Assembly: GCF_009937955.1 (NCBI RefSeq)
Contig: NZ_AP018439.1
Coordinates: 2,542,001 to 2,606,000, forward strand
Direction: 5' to 3'
Length of the DNA: 64,000 nt
Source: Undibacterium sp. KW1
Lineage (GTDB): Bacteria; Pseudomonadota; Gammaproteobacteria; Burkholderiales; Burkholderiaceae_D
A model generated the notes under the pieces. It saw only the letters and a program-made list of their open reading frames with translations, ran no database searches and was not told the origin of the DNA. This document shows positions 1 through 7,749 of the stretch, piece by piece (position 1 is the first letter of the stretch; each line of letters starts with the position of its first letter). The translations under genes were made by a program, and so were the position numbers.

Positions 1-550
1 GTATCGTTGCTGACGTCGCCAGCTCCAGACGCCGTAACAATAAGTTCATCCGAGTGCCATGATCCACAATACCCAGGATAAAATGGCTCACGCCATCTGC
101 TGTCACTTTACCCGTACCATCGATACACCACCGCAAATTCGCAGGACTAGGTTCCGGAAAACGATTCCGTGTTTCCTTACGTATCACCGCCATCTCTGAA
201 CGGTATTTCTGTACCCAGTTATACACCGTCCCCAGACTGATCGTCATGCCCTTGTGTGCATAGAGCCGGTTAAACTCCATCATGATCTGCCGATAGCTTT
301 TGCGCTCTGCAAATCTCTCCAACACAAATTGCAGAGCCCAGCGTGGTTTGGGACTGCCAGTCCGCCTTCTGTGCTTCTTCGCATAAAACTGCTTCGCTGG
401 CGGGAGGAGGGCAGAAGCATATTCCTGCCTGTGCCAGTTGAAGCTGTAAAACCAGCACTGAACATGTTTTAGAAAATCTGAAATCCGGTTTAAAAGTACA
501 TCCAGAATCCGGTAATCAATCACCCCAAAATATGCAATCGCTATCAACAT
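1..550 (-). CDS. Transposase (integrase-core DDE type), C-terminus beyond window edge
   Basis: An open frame reads leftward from an ATG at 550 and is still open at base 1, giving about 183 residues. An in-frame TGA lies shortly upstream of the ATG, so the N-terminus is bounded. The protein has a basic stretch (YAKKHRRRTGSPKPRW), a helix-turn-helix-like segment around SYRQIMMEFNRLY and TISLGTVYNWVQKY, then the start of an RNase H-like core. That core has LRWCIDGTGKV with a candidate first catalytic Asp and GIVDHGTR further on. This order (HTH, then rve/DDE core) is usual for IS3/IS481-type transposases, but I cannot assign the family. No clear ribosome site precedes the ATG. The rest of the catalytic triad and any terminal inverted repeats are not visible. 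Confidence 0.75.
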   Translation of the reverse strand, partial: MLIAIAYFGVIDYRILDVLLNRISDFLKHVQCWFYSFNWHRQEYASALLPPAKQFYAKKHRRRTGSPKPRWALQFVLERFAERKSYRQIMMEFNRLYAHKGMTISLGTVYNWVQKYRSEMAVIRKETRNRFPEPSPANLRWCIDGTGKVTADGVSHFILGIVDHGTRMNLLLRRLELATSATI

Positions 551-916
551 AAAACAAATAATACTTCTTAAAAATGGTCAGCGACTCAGCCTGAAATAAC
601 AGAGCTTTATCCATATTGCATTTCTCTACCAATCCATAAACCTGTCACGCAAGCTCTATTGATTCTTCCTGGCGCAATGTAGTCTATGTATCCATGAAAA
701 ACGACTTTGGGCCCAGCGTAGGAACTCGCTGACAAGTTTTGTGGCCTTGGTCTTGTAGATGTGGCGTGCATTGATTGGTATCTTGCCTTAGGTTTTAAAT
801 ATTTCTTCAGCAGCAAAGAAAAAACCAATGCAGTGGATCTGCTGGTTTGTTGCGATGTTCTTTTGGGAAATATTTAAATGGACAATCGACTCACTACTTG
901 ATTCAGGAGTATCACG
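551..916. other. Intergenic region between transposase and dksA-like gene
   Basis: About 365 bases with no convincing gene. Short open frames exist on the minus strand but lack ribosome sites and protein-like composition. The right part is AT-rich and presumably holds the promoter of the downstream DksA-type gene, whose ribosome site is CAGGAG around 902-907. I could not identify an IS terminal repeat or target-site duplication here. Confidence 0.4.
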
Positions 917-1393
917 ATGACTACCATGCAAAGCAATACTGCATCTAAAAAAACGGCGATCAAATCCCGTGCACTTGGTTCAAAGCCGAGGCTGACAGAA
1001 GAAAAAATTCTGCGCATGGGGGAGATGGATTATATGAATGATGCTCAACTGGCGTTTTTTAAATCTCGCTTGCAGGAAATTGAATCAACCCTGGTTCAGA
1101 ATGCCAATGAGACTACGGCCCATCTGCAGGAAAACGACATCATTGCAGACCCTTTTGACCGTGCCACGATAGAAGAAGAGCATGCGCTGGAGTTGCGTGC
1201 GCGTGACCGTGAGAACAAGTTGCTCAGGAAGGTGAGGGCTGCCTTGGTGCGCATAGAGGAAGGGGATTATGGCTGGTGCGAAGACTCTGGCGAGCCTATC
1301 GGCATAGAGCGTTTGTTGGCACGACCTACCGCAACGTTGTCGCTGGAGGCACAGCAACGTCATGAGCAAAGGCAAAAATTATTTGGTCACTGA
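917..1393 (+). CDS. dksA: DksA/TraR-family RNA polymerase-binding regulator
   Basis: This 158-residue protein resembles DksA, which enters the RNA polymerase secondary channel and acts with ppGpp on rRNA and amino acid promoters. The central part (residues about 40-105) is a predicted coiled coil, and its tip contains the acidic sequence DPFDRATIEEE. The C-terminal zinc-finger region reads YGWCEDSGEPIGIERLLARP. Only the first of the four cysteines of E. coli DksA is kept; the other three positions are Ser, Ser and Ala. Such cysteine-poor forms are known among DksA proteins and probably do not bind zinc. Start ATG 917 has CAGGAG 10 bases upstream. The gene stands alone. Confidence 0.88.
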   Translation: MTTMQSNTASKKTAIKSRALGSKPRLTEEKILRMGEMDYMNDAQLAFFKSRLQEIESTLVQNANETTAHLQENDIIADPFDRATIEEEHALELRARDRENKLLRKVRAALVRIEEGDYGWCEDSGEPIGIERLLARPTATLSLEAQQRHEQRQKLFGH

Positions 1394-1490
1394 TTTTTCA
1401 AGGTGATAGTCCACTGGAACGCATCTCATCTTATTTATGAAATGAGTTCTAGATAGCAGGACAGGGATCGCTAAGCAATACGGAGGGCAT

Positions 1491-1757
1491 ATGGATTTGA
1501 TTTTTTGGATTTTTGTCGGTGGCATAGTCGGATGGATCATTTTGATGACCTCTACGGGTGACCACCAGAATATTTATCTGAATGTGCTGGTTGGCATAGC
1601 GGGTAGTTTGATCATAGGCTGCCTGATGCCCTCGTATTTGAGTATTGATGCACCCAACGATGGAGGTTTTGATTTTCAGGCCCTGGGCAGTCTCATCGTT
1701 GGCGCAATGGCGATACTGAGCATTGCCAGCCTTTTTATGTCGCGGGATACGCGCTAG
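1491..1757 (+). CDS. GlsB/YeaQ/YmgE-family small membrane protein
   Basis: An 88-residue, very hydrophobic protein with three likely membrane segments: residues about 2-20 (LIFWIFVGGIVGWIILM), 28-48 and 62-82. Glycine-rich first and second helices and the WIFVGGIVGW pattern fit the GlsB/YeaQ/YmgE (transglycosylase-associated) stress-response family, which is about this size. The molecular function of that family is not settled. A good ribosome site (CGGAGG) precedes the ATG. It is a single gene followed by a strong terminator. Confidence 0.75.
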   Translation: MDLIFWIFVGGIVGWIILMTSTGDHQNIYLNVLVGIAGSLIIGCLMPSYLSIDAPNDGGFDFQALGSLIVGAMAILSIASLFMSRDTR

Positions 1758-1788
1758 GGCGGGCATCGTCACGGGATTTATTTATGAA

Positions 1789-1824
1789 AACAAGCCCTTG
1801 CTGGACAAGGGCTTGTTTGTTTTT
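1789..1824 (+). terminator. Rho-independent terminator after the GlsB-like gene
   Basis: A perfect 11-bp inverted repeat, AACAAGCCCTT at 1789-1799 and AAGGGCTTGTT at 1807-1817, has a 7-base loop and is followed by a T-rich tract. It lies 32 bases after the GlsB-like stop and before the convergent lipase remnant, so it may serve both strands. Confidence 0.85.
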
Positions 1825-1848
1825 GTTGATCCGGTGTGTACCGTTTGT

Positions 1849-2835
1849 TCAGGAAATCGTGCAACTGACTGGTGGCAAGCCGAAGAAGGATAAATAATTC
1901 CCCTGTTCATGCTGGGCGGCGACCTGGTCAAACCATTGTTCTATCAGAGGCTTGCTGGTATCCACCGGGTGAAGTGATTTTGAGGTATTCAGCGCGACAC
2001 TGCCGCTTGCCTGATTGGTCTGGGTGTAATACGAGCCGTAACCAAATTCGGCAGTGTCGATCGCAATTGCGATGAGGTCAATTGCTTCCTTGAGTGTGAC
2101 GGTGACGTTGTCGTAGGTGGTTTCTATGCTGCTGGCTTCCGGTGCAGGTGAATACAGCAGCCCTCCAGAACTCAAATCGTCCGATGCCATGGGGACAAGG
2201 TCTATCTCATTATAGTAGCGCCATGAATTGGGGAAGCTTTTGTCATAGGCGTCTGCAAATGCCTGGTTGCCAGCGGTGGGGGCGGCAAAGGTCAGTATGG
2301 GAAGAAGTGCGGGAGGCGTTATTTTGTTTTGCTGGAATTGATACAGCAGCCAGGGGGCAAAAACCGTCGTCAGGTTACCGCCCAGGCTGTGCCCAACCAC
2401 GCCGATGGAGATGTCACTGCCGATAGCATTTGCGGCAAGGTACTGGTATATCGTTTGGCCAGACGCATTGACCAACTGTGTCAGGTCATTCAGGCCATCT
2501 GACGAGCCCTGCGAGATCATAGGATTTGCGTCGCTGGCTGGATAAGTCCAGGCAGTTTGTTCAAACACATTCAAATCCTGATAAAATCAATTGTCAAAAG
2601 CCTGCCAGCTAAAGTTGAGCAGAGAGCCGCGTATGCCCACCACGTATTGCGAGCTGCCATTGTAGGCAACGAAGGCAATATTGCCGTTGATATCGTTTTG
2701 CGCCACCCAGACGGCACTCCAGCCATTGTTCATGTTCTTTAGCGTTGAAGCCGGATCGGGGCAATACGCTACTGCAGCCAGCGTCATTGCTAATCCTGGA
2801 TTGGGGTCGGATGCATTGCCTATCGATGTACTCAT
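1849..2835 (-). pseudogene. Class 3 lipase family gene interrupted by an in-frame TGA
   Basis: Two minus-strand segments lie in the same frame and form one lipase. The N-terminal part ends YVVGIRGSLLNFSWQAFDN, then TGA at 2589-2587. The frame continues FYQDLNVFEQTAWTYP and reaches the nucleophile elbow VVGHSLGGN (GxSxG) and a possible Asp in NEIDLVPM. In related lipases this site usually has Trp, so TGG to TGA is the simplest change. The intact protein would be about 328 residues. The chosen ATG 2835 has AGGAAA upstream; an ATG at 2865 is also possible. A fragment starting at TTG 2574 would lack the N-terminal half. No signal peptide is visible. Nonsense mutation, sequencing error and readthrough cannot be separated here. 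Confidence 0.75.
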
Positions 2836-3169
2836 GGTATTTTCCTGGTAGATGTGGGTTGACATGCGTGCAGATTTGTCCGGGATGTGCCAATGCGTGT
2901 GTCGGGCAAATCAGTTTTTAAATTCCGATTTGACAATGTAGTTGATGGTGGTTAAAAAGACAAGTTCATTTTATGAATACCTGGCCAGTTGCGCAGATAC
3001 AGCACCGGTTTTTTGCCGCAACTTGCTAGGAGGGGCGGGGCAGCTTCGTAGCGTCTTTGTGAGATATTCTGGAACCTGTGCAATAATTAATAGTCTATCA
3101 AGTTTGCATTTGAGTTCTGGCCGTCAATTTCTTTCTGTTGACTGTGGAATTCAAGGTTTCAAGGGAATC
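2836..3169. other. Intergenic region between the two broken lipolytic genes
   Basis: About 330 bases between divergently oriented genes. An open frame continuous with the patatin gene extends upstream to 2942, but it has no ribosome site and its translation looks non-coding before 3170. I see no tRNA, repeat or clear promoter motif; promoters for both neighbours should lie here. Confidence 0.35.
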
Positions 3170-4925
3170 ATGGAGTTTGAATTGTTGAATATTTCCCCGA
3201 TAAAAAATGCCATTATTGGCTCTTCGATCTGGGCGACGATGCTTTTATCAGGCTGTGCTTCTTTGCACCTGGATGAAAGAAATCCACATATAAATGTCAA
3301 GGCTGTTGGTGGTGACACCAGTGTTCCACGGGCGCATTACGCGTCCAGGCTAGGATGTGCAACAAGTACTGTGGCTGAGAGCGATCCTTGTCCTCATCCC
3401 ATGTTTGTGGGGTAGCGATTTCTGGTGGTGGATTGCGGGCGGCAAATTTTGGCCTGGGGTGATGTCGCAGTTGCGCCATTTTGGTTTGTTTGATGAGGTC
3501 ACGGCGTTGTCATCAGTCTCTGGCGGTTCACTTGCGGCTGCGGCTGTGAGCTTGAAGCCATTGACCAGTGAGGCGGATTTTGATGTGATGGCGTCCCAAT
3601 TACGCAGGGACTATTTGTCATCATGGGTATACCGTTCGGCTAACCCTATCAATTTTGTACCTACGCTGACATCCGGTAAAAATGCCACCCGTATCCTGGC
3701 AGATGTGTTTGATACGGGGATATACAAAGGTGCGGTGTATGGCGATTTGGGTGAACGTAAGCCGGGCAAGCCCTCGCTGTATATCAACAGCTCGCATGCA
3801 CACCGTTTTGTCGGTGCCGACAGCTTGACGACCAGGGGGCTTAATTCTTCAGATGCGAGCTTGCAGGGTTTTACTTTTACAGATGCTGCATTCAAGGAAA
3901 TTGGTTCAGATTTAAATCAGTTGCGCCTGGCAGACGCAGTGGCAGCATCTGCTGCCTATCCGGGCTTGTTCGTGCCTCTGGCATTAAAAAACTTTAACGC
4001 TGACAGTGATATTTATCATCAGGCCAGCCCGAAATTTTTGCATTTATATGATGCGGGTTCGTCTGATAATCTGGGCGTCGATGCCTTGATCCGTGCCTAT
4101 TCAGAAATTTTGGTGGGCACTCAGGATTTGTCATGCCTGCTGATACTGGTAGATGCGCACGTCAATGACAGGGGAGACTTGAGCGGTTCATTGGCAGATA
4201 CCAGGAGCAGTATGATAGATTATGTCATCAGCCCGTCTATCTATCGCGCTTTCGATTCCTTGCTTGAGCAACGCAGGGAATGGCAACTGGAGATGCTGGG
4301 CGTGCCGTTGGCGTCTGATCAGTCATTCAGGTTCAATCCTAACGTCAATATCCCTTTAAAGAATTATGCATTTTCTGGAAAAGGGAATTCGGTAGGACGT
4401 GGGCGTCATTTCGCTGTGGACGAATCTCCCGCCCTGACGCCGGGTCGCTCCATCAATCATGCAAATTGCGCGGTTTGGCATATAGGTCTGGATCGTTTGC
4501 TTGAGCTGACCAAGAAGGGAAATCCGCGCAAGCGCAATGCATTTTTTCAGCAAGCTGCGGCGGATGAATACAGGGATGATTCCTATCGGGATAACCAGCT
4601 CATCAGACTTGACCGCTTTGTCAATTCCATACAAACGAATTACAAGCTTGCCTTGAACGGGCCCGGGCGTTGCGATGAGATCCCGATACAAAATTCTCTT
4701 TTTGAAGCGGCAAGGGTGTTGATGACTACGGATACTGACTCCAGCACCAAGCTGGTGACATGGCTGAAAGAAAATCATCGCGGAAACCTGTCGCAGAACA
4801 TCAGTGATTTGCTGGCTTCGAAAGCGATGCAGGACCAAAAGGAGCTGGTCCAGGTGCCACGTTATTTAGTGCAAGAACCAAATTCTTCACATCCTTTGGC
4901 GTCCTGGATCAATTGTATGAAGTAA
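3170..4925 (+). pseudogene. Patatin-like phospholipase lipoprotein, split by two frameshifts
   Basis: Start ATG 3170 has AAGGG upstream and gives a lipoprotein signal peptide ending in MLLSGC, a lipobox. The first frame stops at 3415 just after HPMFVG. The next 45 bases encode the patatin oxyanion-hole motif VAISGGGLRAANFGLG in a second frame. The rest, beginning VMSQLRHFGLFDE and carrying the nucleophile elbow SVSGGSLAAA, lies in a third frame to 4925. Adding one G to the G run at 3409-3412 and one to the run at 3456-3459 restores a continuous protein of about 585 residues with all motifs. A later DAGSSDNLG (Asp-Gly box region) supports the family. The intact enzyme would hydrolyse lipid acyl esters at the cell envelope. 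Confidence 0.8.
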
Positions 4926-4939
4926 GTCGTGCCAATAAA

Positions 4940-4966
4940 AAGACCTGAGCGAGCTCAGGTCTTTGC
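4940..4966. terminator. Terminator after patatin gene
   Basis: Inverted repeat AAGACCTGAG (4940-4949) and CTCAGGTCTT (4954-4963) with a 4-base loop. It lies between the patatin gene and the convergent small gene at 5011-5244. A-rich and T-containing flanks make it usable in both directions. Confidence 0.75.
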
Positions 4967-5010
4967 ATTTGCTGGTGTCATATTGATAGTGGCATTGATA
5001 TGTTTTTGTA

Positions 5011-5244
5011 TCATGCCGCGATCTTGTGGTCGGCCCAGTGATAATCTATTGCCGCACTTGGCACGCCGACAGAATTGGTATTTTCTGAAGACATGCTGAT
5101 GTGGCGTATATATTCTCCTGCGGCCTGTCTTTGTCTCAGATTGTCAGCAAATTTGAGGGCGGCAATCATGTCGCCGGTATCAAATTCCCTGCAGTGAGAC
5201 ATCTTAATTTGCTTGTGGATTTCTATCCAGAATACTGCAAACAT
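5011..5244 (-). CDS. Conserved small hypothetical protein
   Basis: A 77-residue protein without a recognised domain, signal peptide or membrane segment. A very strong ribosome site (AAGGAAGGGAGGT) sits just before the ATG, which makes expression likely. The pattern FAVFWIEI, then ALKFADNLRQRQAAGE, then MSSENTNSVGVP resembles a small uncharacterised family that I recall from Burkholderiales genomes; this is memory, not a search result. The function is unknown. It ends next to the 4940-4963 terminator. Confidence 0.7.
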   Translation of the reverse strand: MFAVFWIEIHKQIKMSHCREFDTGDMIAALKFADNLRQRQAAGEYIRHISMSSENTNSVGVPSAAIDYHWADHKIAA

Positions 5245-5390
5245 GTTTACCTCCCTTCCTTAGAAATAACGTCAGGCTGGCGGGGTTTTCCCTTTAAGCC
5301 CGGGCTTGTCCTTGCGATTCAGGTAAGCAAGGAAAAGCTTGATTAAATGAATATTGTTACTTGCGGGCCTGTGATCAGTACCGGTGTTTC

Positions 5391-5437
5391 CGTGGCCAGA
5401 CTGCTAACTACTGGCCACGACCGCTTGCGCGGGTTTT
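5391..5437. other. Tandem inverted repeats in an otherwise empty 300-base gap
   Basis: Between the small genes at 5011-5244 and 5546-5839 there is a perfect 9-bp inverted repeat, CGTGGCCAG (5391-5399) and CTGGCCACG (5411-5419). A short GC hairpin (5421-5432) followed by GTTTT comes directly after it. The second element looks like a plus-strand terminator, but no plus-strand gene precedes it. It could mark an unannotated small RNA or be a remnant. Confidence 0.35.
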
Positions 5438-5484
5438 ACTGCTGGGTCTGTGTTTTTTTGATAAAAACAGCAGATGATTAAACA

Positions 5485-5519
5485 AAAAGCCCGGAGCTTT
5501 TAAGGGCATCCGGGCTTTT
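5485..5519. terminator. Terminator, probably for the minus-strand gene at 5546-5839
   Basis: Inverted repeat AAAAGCCCGG (5485-5494) and CCGGGCTTTT (5510-5519) with a 15-base loop. On the minus strand it is followed by further T residues and lies 27 bases beyond the stop of the gene at 5546-5839. It can also form on the plus strand. Confidence 0.7.
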
Positions 5520-5545
5520 CAGCTTTAAGTAGGGCAGAGCGGGTT

Positions 5546-5839
5546 TTAATTTGCTCCTGCTACCTGAAGGGCTGGCCTTCGGATGCGGTGATACGGGTTA
5601 GGGTTAAACGTAAAATTAACTGACTTGAACTGCTCGCTGTGGGTACTCACATGTTTGGCGATGGTGCGAATAATGCTGTTGCTATCATCGCGTTTGGACG
5701 TAGTGCCAGACGCCGCCAGAGTTGTTCGTGCATCACGATAATTCAGTCCCGCCACTGCCTTGGCCGACAATGCTGACAGCAAGCCTTGTGCGGTTAAGCA
5801 CATGTCTTGTTGCAGTTGTGGGAGCCAGGTAGATTTCAC
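5546..5839 (-). CDS. Hypothetical protein
   Basis: A 97-residue protein starting at GTG 5839 with AGGAAC 8 bases upstream. No domain is recognised. The N-terminal part is helical (LPQLQQDMCLTAQGLLSALSAKA). The C-terminal part is basic and proline-containing (FNPNPYHRIRRPALQVAGAN). There is no signal peptide. It is followed by a good terminator, which supports a real single-gene transcript. The function is unknown. Confidence 0.5.
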   Translation of the reverse strand: MKSTWLPQLQQDMCLTAQGLLSALSAKAVAGLNYRDARTTLAASGTTSKRDDSNSIIRTIAKHVSTHSEQFKSVNFTFNPNPYHRIRRPALQVAGAN

Positions 5840-6060
5840 GTATCGTTCCTAAAAAAAATGTTTAACAAGTCTTGCTGAATTCGATGAATTGATCTTGCCA
5901 CAGCTTTTGGAAAAAATCCAGCATGGCGTGGAGAAAATTGAATGTTTCATGTTGTTTTTATGCGGTGACCGCAAAAATTGCCTATATCCTGTATCATCGC
6001 AGCCGTTGATTGAGGTTCAATCACGCTTATGACAAACCCAGTAACAATACTCTTTTCCCC

Positions 6061-6381
6061 ATGTCCGGACACAAAATAAAAGCCGAGCTCAGAATCCGTG
6101 AGTTGATGGTTGAGCACAAGATTCGTTCGGTTTCTGCCTTGCACCGCCTGCTGATAGCAAGGCGGGTGACCGTCTCGCATTCCCAATTATTACGTATCGT
6201 CGATAACAAGGCAGAACACTGGAAAGTGGAGTTCATTGAAGCTTTTGCCGAGCTTTTTAATTGCTCGGTACAAGACTTGTTCCGATTTGAAAAACTCGCC
6301 ACCATTGAGGCTTCTGCTGATGCGGCTGCGCAGGATAAAGACTCAGGTGTCAGCGCTGAAAATAAAAGTGCAGGGGTTTGA
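6061..6381 (+). CDS. Cro/C1-type helix-turn-helix regulator
   Basis: A protein of about 106 residues with a small HTH domain at its N-terminus (ELRIRELMVEHKIRSVSALH, then VSHSQLLRIVDNKAEHW, then FAELFNCSVQDLFRFE). This pattern matches the short XRE/YozG-like HTH group. The C-terminal 30 residues are a low-complexity Ala/Lys/Ser tail. The start is uncertain: ATG 6061 is chosen, and a TTG at 6010 would add 17 residues; neither has a good ribosome site. It stands alone upstream of a convergent AraC gene. The target is unknown. Confidence 0.6.
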   Translation: MSGHKIKAELRIRELMVEHKIRSVSALHRLLIARRVTVSHSQLLRIVDNKAEHWKVEFIEAFAELFNCSVQDLFRFEKLATIEASADAAAQDKDSGVSAENKSAGV

Positions 6382-6581
6382 TGTAGCACAAAAGACGATT
6401 CATGCAGCCGTCATAATTTTGCGCTATAGTATGTCCAGCTGCTGTACATACAACCGATATGTATGACGGTAGTGAGGTGCGCTTGGTTTGCGTTCAAGCA
6501 GACAAGCCACCGTCCAGAATTCAAAAAATGCGGGAGTCGTGTAAGCGGCTTCCGTTTTTTTATTTTCAGCTTACTCCAGAT

Positions 6582-7637
6582 TTATTTCCGGCGCTGGTGT
6601 TTTTCTCTGTACGCGCCTGGGCTCACTCCCGTCCATTCCTTGAAGGCATGATTGAAGGCGCTTTGCTCCTGGTAGCCCAGCAGGAAGGCGATATCAGCCA
6701 GGCTGAAACCTGTTTGCTGCAAATAATCGATGGCCATGTCTTTCCGGGTTCGATCCAGAATTTGCTGGAAGCTGATGCCTGCTTCGCTCAATTTACGCTG
6801 TAGCGTGCGCTGGCTCAGCAATAGTTCTTGCGCGATCAGCGGCAATCTGGCCTGGTCTTGTGCGAGATTATTGCTGATAGCTGCCCTGACCTGGGCAACG
6901 ATGCCACCATCCTGCTGTGCCTGCTGTTTTTGTTTGAGCAATAGTTCGGCATGATGTTGCAAGACCGGGTACATGCTGACATCGGCATTGGGCACAGGCC
7001 AGCCAAGCAGGGCTGTGGGAAAACGTGCGCAATTGATGATGGCCTCAAAGTGTACTTCCTGGCCAAACAGACGATGATGCTCGCTCAAATCATCTGGAGC
7101 CGCATGCCTGAAATACACCGGTGCATCAGGCAGTATAGTGCCGGCGAACCAGTTGCCAAACACGCGTATGCCGGCAAATACACTTTCTACCAGGTGCCTG
7201 CTGGCCTGCGGATAGTGGCTATGCCACTGATATTCGGTCATCGCATCATCGACGACCAGTGCCGAGCGGCCAAGGTCATGCGCCAGACCTTCATAGCGCA
7301 TGGTTTGCTGGAAGGCTTGTTCAAAGTCCTTGCAGCTCATCAGTATCATGCCATACACATTGTAGGTGCCAAGCTTGACCCTCTCGCCTACATGCAAGCC
7401 AAAGTGCGGATCTATGCTCAGTTCTGCGCCAGCATCAAGCAGGCGTATATAGTCTGCAGCAGCTATGCTTTCCTGCCATCTGCTCAGGGCATCTTCAGCC
7501 ATGCCAGCCATGGTCGCCAGTGTTCGCAAATTCAAACTACGTTCGTTCACCAGTTCAAGCAAAGGTTGCAGGTAGGCAGCAGCAACCCGTCCATTGGTAT
7601 GGTGGCCAGCGATTGCTCCTGTATGTGAATTTGGCAT
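6582..7637 (-). CDS. AraC-family transcriptional regulator (OruR/arabinose-binding type)
   Basis: A 351-residue regulator with a long N-terminal ligand-sensing domain (residues about 25-210) of the type found in OruR-like AraC proteins. The C-terminal double HTH covers about 245-345, with RLPLIAQELLLSQRTLQRKL and FSLADIAFLLGYQEQSAFNH. Positions and lengths are normal for the group. It is transcribed divergently from the FAD enzyme, GlpD-like and FGGY kinase operon, with only 112 bases between the starts. It is therefore the likely regulator of that operon, probably responding to a glycerol- or lipid-derived ligand. The ligand is inferred only from the neighbours. Confidence 0.85.
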   Translation of the reverse strand: MPNSHTGAIAGHHTNGRVAAAYLQPLLELVNERSLNLRTLATMAGMAEDALSRWQESIAAADYIRLLDAGAELSIDPHFGLHVGERVKLGTYNVYGMILMSCKDFEQAFQQTMRYEGLAHDLGRSALVVDDAMTEYQWHSHYPQASRHLVESVFAGIRVFGNWFAGTILPDAPVYFRHAAPDDLSEHHRLFGQEVHFEAIINCARFPTALLGWPVPNADVSMYPVLQHHAELLLKQKQQAQQDGGIVAQVRAAISNNLAQDQARLPLIAQELLLSQRTLQRKLSEAGISFQQILDRTRKDMAIDYLQQTGFSLADIAFLLGYQEQSAFNHAFKEWTGVSPGAYREKHQRRK

Positions 7638-7749
7638 ATTAAAACAAGAACCCTGTCATGAAAGCGCAATACCTGAAGGTGACACTTGATTAAGCTACAA
7701 GTTAATTATTGAGTATACCAAGCTCGGGCTTAATTCAGGGATAGAAAAA

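Noticed and set aside
607..828. Minus-strand open frame of 73 codons
   Set aside because: No ribosome site, composition not protein-like, no recognised motif.
2942..3169. Upstream in-frame extension of the patatin gene from 2942
   Set aside because: No ribosome site and non-coding-like composition; ATG 3170 with AAGGG gives a clean lipoprotein signal.
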